Positions 21,802 to 30,584 of a stretch of DNA of 64,000 nucleotides are shown piece by piece; position 1 is the first letter of the stretch; each line of letters starts with the position of its first letter. The stretch lies in NCBI RefSeq assembly GCF_030814135.1, contig NZ_JAUSUQ010000007.1, positions 124,001 to 188,000 on the forward strand, read 5' to 3'. A program made the position numbers and the translations under genes. Origin of the DNA: Caldalkalibacillus uzonensis. Lineage in GTDB: Bacteria > Bacillota > Bacilli > Caldalkalibacillales > Caldalkalibacillaceae. Below the pieces are notes generated by a model. It did no database searches and was not told the DNA's origin. It saw only the letters and a program-made list of their open reading frames with translations.

Positions 21802-22739
21802 TGAACACGCCTGGTTCTGTTTGTACATGCCGAGAAGCCCTGGTTTGGGCTTCTTCTTTATTACTGCAGCAGGTGCTAAACCCCAAAGTGGCAGAATGGG
21901 TACTGATGCACGTGCTGGATGTAGACAGGGCCTCTTTTTTAAACATGCTGGATCATCCCCTGACTGAGACCCAAAGGCGTTCCTTTGGCGAGCGCATCAA
22001 GCGCATTTTAGAGGGTGAACCTTATCAATATGTACTGGGTACAGCCGAATTTTACGGACGTGAGTTTCTTGTCAACCGGGATGTACTGATTCCCCGACCG
22101 GAAACGGAACTGTTGGTTGAAGAAGTGTTAAAACTGTGTCAAGCGGCGAGCCATCCGCTTAAAGTTGTCGATGTGGGGACCGGAAGCGGGGCCATCGCCA
22201 TTACCCTGGCTCTGGAGATGGGGGCGGCTGTTTGCAGCCAGGAAGTTGAGAATGAAGATAGATACCTGTCAGATAGAGAACAGCAAGGACTCGAACCGGT
22301 GATACTAGCCGTTGATATTTCCACGGCTGCCCTCCGGGTGGCCCAAACTAATGCCAAACGCATGCAAGCCAAAGTCACTTTTATCCACAGTGATTGGCTG
22401 CAAGCCTTGGCCGAAGCCGGGCAAAGGGTGGATCTGATCGTCTCTAATCCTCCTTATGTGCCCCCGGATGAGCGGCATACGCTGGATTCGGCAGTCGTGG
22501 ACTATGAACCCCATTTGGCCCTTTTTGCAGAGAATGACGGACTGTATAGTTACCAGCAGATTGTCCGGCAGTCGCTGTCTGTATTGAACAGGCCAGGTGT
22601 ATTGGCCTTTGAAGTGGGTCAGGGGCAGGCCGAGCAGGTGGCGGCCATCATCCGCACCGCTTATCCACAGGCCCGGTGCTTGATCAAGCCGGACTTACAA
22701 GGTATCGAGCGGATCGTTGTCGCCCTTATAGAAAGGTGA
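21801..22739 (+). CDS. prmC: Release-factor glutamine methyltransferase PrmC
   Basis: A 312-residue SAM-dependent enzyme that methylates the glutamine of the GGQ motif in release factors. Motif I is VVDVGTGSGAIA (about 122-133); NPPY at 216-219 binds the target glutamine. The start ATG overlaps the prfA stop (TGATG). Between strands two and three of the SAM domain there is an insertion of about 20 charged residues (around 143-166, Cys-Ser-Gln-Glu through Gln-Gln-Gly) not usual in the family. Otherwise intact. Confidence 0.93.
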   Translation: MNTPGSVCTCREALVWASSLLLQQVLNPKVAEWVLMHVLDVDRASFLNMLDHPLTETQRRSFGERIKRILEGEPYQYVLGTAEFYGREFLVNRDVLIPRPETELLVEEVLKLCQAASHPLKVVDVGTGSGAIAITLALEMGAAVCSQEVENEDRYLSDREQQGLEPVILAVDISTAALRVAQTNAKRMQAKVTFIHSDWLQALAEAGQRVDLIVSNPPYVPPDERHTLDSAVVDYEPHLALFAENDGLYSYQQIVRQSLSVLNRPGVLAFEVGQGQAEQVAAIIRTAYPQARCLIKPDLQGIERIVVALIER

Positions 22740-22848
22740 CGAGTTTTGTCGGTCAAAACATCCCTTCTCCAAGGTTTAACTTTCAGCCAGTTGGTCCAAG
22801 CTGAGACTAACGGAACAAAAATGGACGACTTGGAGAGGGGAAACAAGG

Positions 22849-23538
22849 ATGAATAAGCATTTTCAACGGGTCTGTGCCTATGTGTTGACCGGTTTAATGA
22901 TTGTCGTGATGAGCTGGGAGTACCAGCGGGTGACAGCCTCTTCCCTGGTGATGACGACAGAGATTCCGGAAGAGTCCCTCCGCCTGCGTATTTTGGCCAA
23001 TAGTGATAGCCCGCATGACCAGTGGCTGAAAGAGGAAGTGCGCAATGAAGTGGTTGAACTGATCACAACTTGGGTGAACGGGATGGATGACATTGACGAT
23101 GCCCGCGAAGTGATCGCCGGTTCTCTGGCTGAACTGGAACGGGTGGTCGGCCAAACGATTCAGTCCCGTGGTTTTAACTATACATTCAGTGTCAGCTACG
23201 GAGAGATTCCGTTCCCGACCAAGTTGTACGGCAGCCGTCTGTATCCGGCTGGAAAATACGAAGGCGTATTGATCACCATTGGTGCCGGGCAGGGAGAAAA
23301 CTGGTGGTGTGTGCTCTTTCCACCTCTCTGTTTTGTCGACTTCGGGACCGGAGATGTACTGGAAATGGACCAAGAGGGAGATGAGCAGCCAACAGAGAGC
23401 GAGCAGTCCTTATTTGACAGCACCGAGCAAGAATCAGATTTACTGCTCACCGAGGAAAATGATCTGGCCCAGCAAGAGGTTGAGGTTCGTTTCTTCCTGG
23501 TGGATCTGTTTGATAAAGTAAAAAACTTGTTTGTTTAA
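22849..23538 (+). CDS. spoIIR: Stage II sporulation protein R
   Basis: A 229-residue signalling protein made in the forespore and secreted into the space between the two compartments, where it triggers SpoIIGA to process pro-SigE. An N-terminal membrane/signal segment (about 8-30) is followed by the conserved LRLRILANSDSPHDQWLKEEVR core and NWWCVLFPPLCFVD. The C-terminal 60 residues are acidic and low complexity (Glu, Gln, Asp, Ser). It keeps its Bacillus position between prmC and ywlC. I could not identify a convincing SigF promoter upstream. Confidence 0.93.
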   Translation: MNKHFQRVCAYVLTGLMIVVMSWEYQRVTASSLVMTTEIPEESLRLRILANSDSPHDQWLKEEVRNEVVELITTWVNGMDDIDDAREVIAGSLAELERVVGQTIQSRGFNYTFSVSYGEIPFPTKLYGSRLYPAGKYEGVLITIGAGQGENWWCVLFPPLCFVDFGTGDVLEMDQEGDEQPTESEQSLFDSTEQESDLLLTEENDLAQQEVEVRFFLVDLFDKVKNLFV

Positions 23539-23556
23539 AAACTTAGCCGCACTTTG

Positions 23557-23611
23557 AGCCGGTGTTTTCCAATAAATTTGCCTGTCAGGGCATCATAGGA
23601 AAACACCGGCT
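23557..23611. other. Perfect 14-bp inverted repeat with 27-nt loop after spoIIR
   Basis: AGCCGGTGTTTTCC (23557-23570) and GGAAAACACCGGCT (23598-23611) are exact complements, 27 nt apart. It is followed by TTGCTG, not a clear T-run. It could terminate spoIIR transcription; the long loop and perfect arms also resemble a small palindromic repeat. Only one copy was noticed in the window. Confidence 0.6.
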
Positions 23612-23726
23612 TTGCTGTAGACAAAAATGTGCGTGCGGGGCAAACCCCGTAAAGGGTATAATATGTATAATAAGTTAATAAGTTTTGGGACGAGACATCA
23701 AGGTGTCCATAAAGGAGTTTTAGCAG

Positions 23727-24836
23727 GTGATGGAACACAAATGGCAGACAAAACATTGGCATATCCACAATGTTGTGGATAAACATGTTGATAACTTGAT
23801 TAGCCATCCACATGTTCAGCAAGCAGCCAGCTGGATCAACCGGGATGAACCGGTTGCTTTCCCCACCGAAACCGTTTACGGGTTAGGTGCCAATGCCTTG
23901 TCTGACAAGGCTGTGCAGAAAATCTTTACGGCCAAAGGACGCCCGGCAGACAACCCATTAATTGTTCATATCTCAGCTGTGGATAACCTGGCAGGGGTTG
24001 TGGATGAAATACCTGCACAGGCCCGGTTGCTGATGGCCAAGTTTTGGCCCGGTCCATTAACTCTGGTTCTTCCCCGCGGGAGTCAAGTGTGCCAGAGTGT
24101 GACTGCAGGCCTGGATACTGTGGCAGTCCGCATGCCTGCCCATCCGGTGGCCCTGGCCCTCATTGAAGCGTGTGGAAAGCCGTTGGCAGCCCCCAGCGCT
24201 AACCTTTCAGGCAAACCCAGCCCCACCCGGGCTGAACACGTGTTGCATGATTTGTCCGGTCGGATTGTGGGTGTGCTGGACGGGGGAGAAACGGGGGTCG
24301 GTTTGGAGTCTACCGTTGTGGATGTGACTGGGGAAGTTCCCCTGTTGCTGCGTCCGGGCGGGGTAACCCAAAGTGAGCTGGAGGAAGTGGTCGGCCGCGT
24401 AGAGATAGATCCAGCGCTGTCCTATCACCTGGATTCCGTTCACAACACCGCAGCTTTTCGTCCCCGTTCACCGGGCTTGAAATATAAACATTACGCACCG
24501 GACGGGGAGGTCTTTCTTGTCTCTCTGGCCAAAGGAGTGAAGGCGATGCGCCGCTACATTCAAGAGTGTGCCCTCCGGGATAGAGAGCAGGGTTATTCTG
24601 TGGCTGTATTGACCACCGATGATGGGAAAGGATTTTATGTGGCCGATTTGGTTATCTCCTTAGGTGACCGGACCCGGCTGGAGAGGGTCGCCCAGCGGAT
24701 TTATGCCGCCTTGCGAGAGGCGGATCAGGCGCAGATACAAAGAATATATGTTGAATCCTTTCCTACTGCAGCCGTAGGCGAAGCCATTATGAACCGCTTG
24801 CTCAAAGCTGCTCAGGGACGCATGCTTGAACCTTGA
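23727..24836 (+). CDS. ywlC: Threonylcarbamoyl-AMP synthase (Sua5/YwlC)
   Basis: A 369-residue two-domain Sua5 protein that makes threonylcarbamoyl-AMP for the t6A37 modification of ANN-decoding tRNAs. The N-terminal YrdC domain has the signatures FPTETVYGLG, KGRPADNPLIVHI and APSANLSG; the linker PRSPGLKYKHYAP leads to the C-terminal Sua5 domain. Start is GTG 23727 or ATG 23730, both behind AAAGGAG. It keeps the spoIIR-ywlC order. Two TATAAT sequences at 23657 and 23666 suggest its own promoter, but no good -35 is visible. Confidence 0.93.
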   Translation: MMEHKWQTKHWHIHNVVDKHVDNLISHPHVQQAASWINRDEPVAFPTETVYGLGANALSDKAVQKIFTAKGRPADNPLIVHISAVDNLAGVVDEIPAQARLLMAKFWPGPLTLVLPRGSQVCQSVTAGLDTVAVRMPAHPVALALIEACGKPLAAPSANLSGKPSPTRAEHVLHDLSGRIVGVLDGGETGVGLESTVVDVTGEVPLLLRPGGVTQSELEEVVGRVEIDPALSYHLDSVHNTAAFRPRSPGLKYKHYAPDGEVFLVSLAKGVKAMRRYIQECALRDREQGYSVAVLTTDDGKGFYVADLVISLGDRTRLERVAQRIYAALREADQAQIQRIYVESFPTAAVGEAIMNRLLKAAQGRMLEP

Positions 24837-24965
24837 ACCATGGAACCGCACTCTGTACAACTGGCAACCAGCTATTGTTAGCCTCGTAAGCAAATAAAAA
24901 CTTCCCGGCTTGTACTTATTTCCTTCCCCCATGCATATGTTGAAAGAGACAAGGGGGGAGGACAG

Positions 24966-25526
24966 TTGCTCCACACCATAAACACCGGGGAACTGATCAC
25001 ACTAGGCTTGATGGCGCTTGCACTGGGGATGGATGCCTTCTCCATGTGTCTGGGATTGGGACTAGTGCGGATGGGTGCGCGAAGAATGGCAGCGATCGGA
25101 CTATGCAACGGCTTTTTGCATATGGCCATGCCTTTGGCCGGTATGATCCTGGGTCAGATGATCGGGGACATGATTGGCCATCTGGCGCTCACTATAGGAG
25201 GAACCCTGCTGATCTGCTTTGGACTTCATATGGTCTATTCTTCCTTGTTCAGTGCTGCTACAACCCCATTATGGCTAAACACAACAGGGACCGGATTGTT
25301 TCTGTTTTCCGTCAGCGTTAGTTTGGACAGCTTTTCAGTCGGCTTGTCTTTAGGTCTGTTTGACGTTAACACTTGGCTAGCTATCCCATTGTTCGGCTTT
25401 TCCGGTTTGGTGCTAACCTGGCTGGGGTTAATCCTTGGCCGGTATGTGGGAGGCTGGATGGGCCATTATAGTGAGGCGGTGGGGGGTATGATTCTAGTCA
25501 CATTTGGTCTTAAATTTCTGTTCTGA
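24966..25526 (+). CDS. mntP: Manganese efflux pump MntP
   Basis: A 186-residue membrane protein with six predicted transmembrane segments in two similar halves, each with an intramembrane aspartate: MDAFSMCLGLG in the first and SLDSFSVGLSLG in the second. These are the key residues of MntP/YebN Mn(II) exporters. A TTG start at 24966 follows GGGGGGAGG. The corresponding B. subtilis gene is ywlD. No yybP-type manganese riboswitch is evident in the 129-bp gap upstream. Confidence 0.88.
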   Translation: MLHTINTGELITLGLMALALGMDAFSMCLGLGLVRMGARRMAAIGLCNGFLHMAMPLAGMILGQMIGDMIGHLALTIGGTLLICFGLHMVYSSLFSAATTPLWLNTTGTGLFLFSVSVSLDSFSVGLSLGLFDVNTWLAIPLFGFSGLVLTWLGLILGRYVGGWMGHYSEAVGGMILVTFGLKFLF

Positions 25527-25611
25527 TCTGTTCAGAGACGTCATACATAGGAGGCAGCCCCCGCATAGTGACATACACTGAGGAGAAGAACTACAACAGG
25601 AGGGATGATCT

Positions 25612-26052
25612 TTGAAACATATTTTATTTGTCTGTACGGGAAATACTTGCCGCAGTCCGATGGCGGAGTATTTGCTGCGTCACAAAGCAGGGGAAAAGTA
25701 TGAGGTAAAATCGGCTGGTCTGGCTGCTTTTCCTGGTCAGGATGCTGCCGACCATGTCAAACAATTACTTAACGAGCAGGGGATTCTTGTTGACCATAAG
25801 TCTCAGCCGGTTACACCGGAATTGATGGAGTGGGCCGATTTGGTACTCACCATGACCGAGGCACACATGCACCACTTGCAAGAGCAATTTCCAGATAAAA
25901 AAGACGTCATATATACCTTGAAAACCTATGTGGACCCAAAGCATGAGAATCCCAATATTTCAGACCCGTTTGGCGGAAACAAGGAAGTCTATGAGTCCAC
26001 CATGCATGAGATTGAAGCATGGCTGGAGCGCTTCGTAGAGAAAGAGGGCTAA
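25612..26052 (+). CDS. ywlE: Protein arginine phosphatase YwlE
   Basis: A 146-residue low-molecular-weight phosphatase fold. The P-loop VCTGNTCRSPMAE holds catalytic Cys8 and Arg14, and Thr12 takes the place of the Ile/Leu found in tyrosine phosphatases; this Thr selects phosphoarginine in B. subtilis YwlE. The general acid Asp is in DPFGG near residue 121. It should reverse McsB arginine phosphorylation, which marks proteins for ClpCP. The TTG start follows AGGAGG. A hairpin terminator follows at 26101. Confidence 0.93.
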   Translation: MKHILFVCTGNTCRSPMAEYLLRHKAGEKYEVKSAGLAAFPGQDAADHVKQLLNEQGILVDHKSQPVTPELMEWADLVLTMTEAHMHHLQEQFPDKKDVIYTLKTYVDPKHENPNISDPFGGNKEVYESTMHEIEAWLERFVEKEG

Positions 26053-26100
26053 AGGCTGAGCAATATTCTCCAAAATGTCACAAATTAAAATAGTCACAAG

Positions 26101-26152
26101 AAGGGACTCTGCTTCATTGTGAAGAAAGAAATAGGAAAAGAGTCCCTTTTGG
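26101..26152 (+). terminator. Terminator-like hairpin after ywlE
   Basis: AAGGGACTCT (26101-26110) pairs perfectly with AGAGTCCCTT (26139-26148) across a 28-nt loop, ending in four T. It separates ywlE from the chemotaxis receptor and argues against the long in-frame start at 26119 for that receptor. Confidence 0.65.
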
Positions 26153-26172
26153 TGTTAAGGAGGAGTGCCGTG

Positions 26173-27468
26173 ATGAAAGCAGAACAAGCGAAACAGCGTT
26201 ACACGTTCAGTTTGCAAAAAAAGATGGTATCAGGGATTGTTGTGCTGGCCCTGATTACTTATGGGTGCAGTGCCTTTTTCATTTTTGTAGTCAGTGACTA
26301 TGTGCCCTGGATGACAGGTCTCTCGTTTACGCTGATTACCTTTGGCCTGGGAGTGATCTGGTCGGGCATTCTGGGTTATTTTGCAGCGAGGCGTATTACC
26401 CGTCCCATTCAGCGCTTGGCCCAGTCCATGCACACGGCTGCAACCGGTGATTTGAGAGTCAAGTTTGAAGGATACCGCTCTGATGATGAAATTAAAGCGT
26501 TAGGACAAGCCTTCAATCAGATGGTTCACCAATTGCAAGGGATGGTAGGGGACATTTCCAATCATTTTAAAGAGACCAACCGGCAAGTCCAAGAGTTGTC
26601 CCAAGCATCAGATTCAGCAGCCGAACAGGCAGAAGCGATCAGCCGCACCATCGAAGAAATTGCCTCCGGAGCAGAACGGTCGGCTTCCAGCGTGCAGGCC
26701 ACAGTGGAAGCAGTGGAGTCAGTGACCGCCATGGCTGAGGAAGTGGATCGCTATGCTGAGGAATCGAAGCGGCTGGCAGAGGACATGGTCAGCGAATTGA
26801 ATCACAGTGGTGAAGTGGTCCACTCTTTAATTGAAGGGATGGGCAGTCTTGCGGCAGTTAATCAGGAATCGCTGCAAGTGGTTTCCCGCTTGAAGGAGCA
26901 AGCCAAAGAGATTAATGAAATTACAGACATGGTAGGAGATATTGCCGAACAGACTAATTTGCTGGCTCTCAATGCCTCTATTGAAGCAGCCCGGGCTGGA
27001 GAACACGGGCGGGGATTTGCTGTTGTGGCTCAGGAAGTGCGTGAACTGGCTGATGAAAGCCGCCAGGCAGTGGGGCGCATTACTAAGCTGATTAACCATA
27101 TTCACCAGGGTGTAGAGCAGGTTGTCAGTCACATTGAAGCTCAAGTGCACGCGGCAGAATCGGAATCAGCCAAAGGGCAGGAAGCCAATCAGGCTTTAGA
27201 GGCCATCAGCCGTTCTATTCATAAGGTGGTAGAATCAATTGCCCACATCACCCGTTTGGCAGGTGAACAAACGGAAGCGATGAAACGAACGTTGGCTGAA
27301 GCACAGGGGGTCGCTGCCGTTTCAGAGCAAACTTCGGCTGGTGCTCAAGAAGTGGCAGCTTCAGTTGAGCAGCAGACAGCAGTCATGGAAGAAATTGCTG
27401 CTTCCGCAGAGGTACTGGAACGAGAGGCGAAAACATTGCATGAGAAAATTAGCCGCTTTACGCTTTAA
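26173..27468 (+). CDS. Methyl-accepting chemotaxis protein with almost no extracellular domain
   Basis: A 431-residue chemoreceptor. Two transmembrane segments (about 18-40 and 48-71) are joined by a loop of only some six residues (SDYVPW), then a HAMP domain (72-125) and a long coiled-coil signalling domain with the conserved hairpin tip [28 protein letters not shown]. With no ligand-binding domain outside the cell, it may sense the membrane itself, temperature, redox or internal pH, or work with partners. The ATG at 26173 follows AAGGAGGAG. B. subtilis has no receptor between ywlE and rpiB. It should act through CheW/CheA, not encoded here. Confidence 0.9.
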   Translation: MKAEQAKQRYTFSLQKKMVSGIVVLALITYGCSAFFIFVVSDYVPWMTGLSFTLITFGLGVIWSGILGYFAARRITRPIQRLAQSMHTAATGDLRVKFEGYRSDDEIKALGQAFNQMVHQLQGMVGDISNHFKETNRQVQELSQASDSAAEQAEAISRTIEEIASGAERSASSVQATVEAVESVTAMAEEVDRYAEESKRLAEDMVSELNHSGEVVHSLIEGMGSLAAVNQESLQVVSRLKEQAKEINEITDMVGDIAEQTNLLALNASIEAARAGEHGRGFAVVAQEVRELADESRQAVGRITKLINHIHQGVEQVVSHIEAQVHAAESESAKGQEANQALEAISRSIHKVVESIAHITRLAGEQTEAMKRTLAEAQGVAAVSEQTSAGAQEVAASVEQQTAVMEEIAASAEVLEREAKTLHEKISRFTL

Positions 27469-27488
27469 CGGGTATAATCGGGTATAAT
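27469..27488 (+). promoter_or_regulatory. Tandem 10-bp repeat with two TATAAT boxes before rpiB
   Basis: CGGGTATAAT occurs twice without a gap, at 27469-27478 and 27479-27488, directly after the receptor stop codon. Both copies contain a perfect -10 hexamer; no convincing -35 lies at the right distance. Likely the rpiB promoter region, possibly with a duplicated -10. Confidence 0.45.
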
Positions 27489-27551
27489 AATTAAGAAGCC
27501 TTTTTGATCACCGCCAAAAGCGCATATGTGTCGAGAAAGGAGGGGGAAACC

Positions 27552-28004
27552 GTGAAAATTGCCATTGGTTCTGATCACGGAGGTTACCGATTAAAAGAAG
27601 AGATTAAAAGCATGCTCACTGAAATGGGACATGAAGTTGAGGATTTTGGTTGCCACTGTGCCGATTCGGTAGATTATCCCGATTATGCCGGCCCTGTGGC
27701 CCAGAAAGTGGCCGGCGGTGAGTTTGAGCGGGGTATTTTGATTTGCGGGACAGGGATCGGTATGTCTATTACGGCCAACAAGATCAGGGGGATTCGCTGT
27801 GCTTTGGCCCACGATACGTTCAGTGCCAAAATGACCCGCTTGCATAACGACAGCAATATATTGGCCATGGGTGAACGGGTGATTGGCCCTGGCTTAGCGA
27901 AAGAAATTGTTAAAGTATGGCTGGAGACGGAATTTGAAGGAGGGCGCCATGCCCGCCGTATTGATAAAATAAATGTGCTGGAAAAGGAGACGGAGGCAAC
28001 ATGA
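27552..28004 (+). CDS. rpiB: Ribose 5-phosphate isomerase B
   Basis: A 150-residue RpiB interconverting ribose-5-phosphate and ribulose-5-phosphate. SDHGGYRLKEEI at the N-terminus, the active-site cysteine and loop CGTGIGMSITANK, and the HNDSN motif are intact. I use the GTG at 27552 after AAAGGAGGGGG, which matches the B. subtilis YwlF start; an upstream in-frame ATG at 27504 has no ribosome site. Its stop overlaps the ywlG start (ATGA). Confidence 0.95.
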   Translation: MKIAIGSDHGGYRLKEEIKSMLTEMGHEVEDFGCHCADSVDYPDYAGPVAQKVAGGEFERGILICGTGIGMSITANKIRGIRCALAHDTFSAKMTRLHNDSNILAMGERVIGPGLAKEIVKVWLETEFEGGRHARRIDKINVLEKETEAT

Positions 28005-28558
28005 AGTTAACCTCCATCTATGACCAAACCAGACAAGTGCTGCAGGATCTCCTGGACCAATATCCCCTGGGCACCAAGCAGATTCTCGTACTTGGGGTCA
28101 GCACCAGTGAAGTGCTAGGGGAGAAAATCGGCACCCACGGAAGTGATGATGTGGCGGAAGCTATTTTCCGTGCTGTTGAAGATGTGCGGCAGAAACACGG
28201 TTTTCACATCGCTTACCAATGCTGTGAACATCTAAACAGGGCCCTGGTCGTGGAAAAGCGTACGGCTGATATCTTTCAGTTGGAAGAAGTGACCGTCATC
28301 CCTGCACCCAAGGCCGGGGGCGCCATGGCCGCCTATGCCTACCGCCAACTGGCTGATCCAGTCATGGTGGAACATATTCAAGCCCATGCCGGTATCGACA
28401 TTGGCGATACCTTGATCGGTATGCATCTCAAACATGTGGCTGTCCCAGTCAGAGGCACGCTTAAGCAAGTAGGGAAGGCTCATGTTACGATGGCCAAAAC
28501 ACGGCCCAAGCTGATCGGAGGATCACGGGCCATCTACGAATTGGAGAAAAAGAATTGA
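28001..28558 (+). CDS. ywlG: YwlG family protein (DUF436)
   Basis: A 185-residue protein of the YwlG/DUF436 family, conserved in Firmicutes and of unsettled function. Recognisable stretches are VLGVSTSEVLGEKIGTHGS at about 30-50, the Cys-Cys-Glu-His in AYQCCEHLNRALV, and APKAGGAMAAYAY. The Cys/His pair may be an active or metal site, though that is inference. Translationally coupled to rpiB through an ATGA overlap and followed by glyA, as in Bacillus. Confidence 0.9.
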   Translation: MKLTSIYDQTRQVLQDLLDQYPLGTKQILVLGVSTSEVLGEKIGTHGSDDVAEAIFRAVEDVRQKHGFHIAYQCCEHLNRALVVEKRTADIFQLEEVTVIPAPKAGGAMAAYAYRQLADPVMVEHIQAHAGIDIGDTLIGMHLKHVAVPVRGTLKQVGKAHVTMAKTRPKLIGGSRAIYELEKKN

Positions 28559-28582
28559 TTTACGCTGACGATCTGTTATAGT
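28555..28582 (+). promoter_or_regulatory. Possible SigA promoter of glyA
   Basis: TTGATT (28555-28560) and TATAGT (28577-28582) are 16 bp apart, in the 85-bp gap before glyA. The match is moderate and the -35 overlaps the ywlG stop codon. Confidence 0.45.
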
Positions 28583-28643
28583 AGTTAGAAATGAGAAAAC
28601 TGACCAATCGAGAACAGGACAGCCTAAAGGGGGAAGCGAAACG

Positions 28644-29885
28644 ATGGATATTTTACATAAGCAAGATCCGGAAATTTACGAAGCCATTCAAGCAGAATTG
28701 GGCCGTCAGCGCAGCAAAATTGAGCTGATTGCCTCTGAAAACTTTGTCAGCCGGGCGGTTTTGGAAGCCATGGGCAGTGTGCTGACCAATAAATATGCCG
28801 AAGGTTACCCAGGCCGCCGCTATTATGGTGGTTGCGAACATGTGGATGTGGCTGAAGAGCTGGCACGGGAACGGGTGAAAAAATTATTTGGTGCCGACCA
28901 TGCCAACGTCCAGCCCCATTCCGGGGCCCAGGCCAACATGGCTGTCTACTTTACAGTTCTAAAACCGGGTGATACCGTGCTGGGGATGAATCTGTCCCAC
29001 GGGGGACATTTGACCCACGGCAGCCCTGTCAACTTCTCCGGCACCCTGTACAATTTTGTTGACTACGGAGTAGACCCGGACACGCACCGGATTGACTATG
29101 ATGATGTTTTAAACAAGGCCAAAGAACATAAGCCCAAGTTGATTGTCGCTGGCGCCAGCGCCTATCCACGGGTGATCGATTTTGCCCGCTTGAAGGAGAT
29201 CGCTGATGAAGTGGGTGCCTTGCTGATGGTGGATATGGCTCACATCGCAGGCCTTGTGGCGACAGGTCATCACCCTTCACCGGTACCTTATGCGGACTTT
29301 GTCACTTCTACCACCCACAAAACATTGCGTGGCCCCCGCGGCGGTTTGATTTTGTGTAAAGCTGAATACGCCAAACAGATTGATAAAGCCGTCTTTCCGG
29401 GCATGCAGGGCGGCCCGCTGATGCACATCATTGCCGCCAAAGCAGTTGCCTTTAAAGAAGCTCTCAGTCCGGAATTTAAAGCCTATTCCCAAGCCATTAT
29501 CGATAATGCCAAGCAGTTGGCTCAAAGCCTGACCGACCGCGGGTTTACGCTCGTTTCCGGCGGAACGGACAACCATCTGATTTTGATTGATGTGCGCAAT
29601 TTAAACCTGACCGGTAAACAGGCAGAGCACCTGTTGGATGAAGTGGGCATTACCTGCAACAAGAACACCATTCCGTTTGACCCTGAAAGCCCATTTGTCA
29701 CCAGCGGCATTCGCATTGGCACGGCAGCGGTCACATCCAGAGGGTTTGATACGAAAGCAATGGAAGAGATTGCAGATATTATGGCTTTGGCGCTGAAACA
29801 TCCGGAAGATGACAGCAAACAACAGGAAGCCAGAGCGCGCGTCCGCCAGCTGACGGAACGCTTCCCGCTCTATCCGGAGCTGTAG
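28644..29885 (+). CDS. glyA: Serine hydroxymethyltransferase
   Basis: A 413-residue PLP enzyme that splits serine to glycine while charging tetrahydrofolate with a one-carbon unit. The PLP lysine is in [12 protein letters not shown] near residue 226; [20 protein letters not shown] and [12 protein letters not shown] are present. AAAGGGGG precedes the ATG. It is followed after 13 bp by upp, so the two are likely co-transcribed and feed nucleotide synthesis and salvage. Confidence 0.97.
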   Translation: MDILHKQDPEIYEAIQAELGRQRSKIELIASENFVSRAVLEAMGSVLTNKYAEGYPGRRYYGGCEHVDVAEELARERVKKLFGADHANVQPHSGAQANMAVYFTVLKPGDTVLGMNLSHGGHLTHGSPVNFSGTLYNFVDYGVDPDTHRIDYDDVLNKAKEHKPKLIVAGASAYPRVIDFARLKEIADEVGALLMVDMAHIAGLVATGHHPSPVPYADFVTSTTHKTLRGPRGGLILCKAEYAKQIDKAVFPGMQGGPLMHIIAAKAVAFKEALSPEFKAYSQAIIDNAKQLAQSLTDRGFTLVSGGTDNHLILIDVRNLNLTGKQAEHLLDEVGITCNKNTIPFDPESPFVTSGIRIGTAAVTSRGFDTKAMEEIADIMALALKHPEDDSKQQEARARVRQLTERFPLYPEL

Positions 29886-29898
29886 GAAGGAGTTTGCC

Positions 29899-30528
29899 AT
29901 GAGTAAAGTCTATGTTTTCGATCATCCCTTGATTCAGCATAAACTAACCTATATTCGTAACAAGGAGACTGGGACCAAGGAATTTCGGGAACTGGTCGAT
30001 GAAGTGGCTGCCTTGATGGCTTATGAAATTACGAGGGACATGCCTTTACAAGAGGTGGAAGTAGAGACTCCGGTGGCTAAGTGCAAATCGTATCTTTTAG
30101 CAGGGAAGAAGATCGGGCTGGTGCCTATCCTGCGCGCCGGATTGGGTATGGTGGATGGCATTTTAAAGCTGATTCCCGCAGCCAAAGTGGGGCATGTGGG
30201 TTTATACCGGGATCCTGACACGTTGGAGCCGGTGGAATACTATGTGAAGCTGCCCAGTGACATTGAAGAGCGTGATTTTATTGTCATTGACCCTATGCTG
30301 GCTACGGGAGGATCAGCTGTGGCGGCCATTCACTCCCTCAAAAAGCGGGGAGCGTCCAATATGAAGCTGATGTGTTTGATTGCCGCACCGGAAGGGATTG
30401 AGCGGGTGCAAGAGGAGCATCCTGATGTGGATATTTATGTGGCCAGTGTGGATGAGAAGCTGAATGAGAAAGGCTATATTGTCCCCGGCTTGGGCGATGC
30501 CGGCGACCGGCTGTTTGGCACAAAGTAA
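29899..30528 (+). CDS. upp: Uracil phosphoribosyltransferase
   Basis: A 209-residue UPRTase making UMP from uracil and PRPP. The PRPP loop is [11 protein letters not shown] near residue 130; [13 protein letters not shown] and the C-terminal uracil-binding [12 protein letters not shown] are present. The ATG follows AAGGAG. In B. subtilis upp leads directly to the ATP synthase operon; here about 5.7 kb intervenes, holding mnaA and an accessory block. Confidence 0.97.
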   Translation: MSKVYVFDHPLIQHKLTYIRNKETGTKEFRELVDEVAALMAYEITRDMPLQEVEVETPVAKCKSYLLAGKKIGLVPILRAGLGMVDGILKLIPAAKVGHVGLYRDPDTLEPVEYYVKLPSDIEERDFIVIDPMLATGGSAVAAIHSLKKRGASNMKLMCLIAAPEGIERVQEEHPDVDIYVASVDEKLNEKGYIVPGLGDAGDRLFGTK

Positions 30529-30584
30529 CATCCGCAGATCATAAATATAACTTGCAGCATTAAATATTAAAGGAGATGCTTCAT

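Noticed and set aside
24837-24965. A manganese riboswitch before mntP
   Set aside because: I could not find the conserved paired elements of the yybP-ykoY class in this 129-bp gap.
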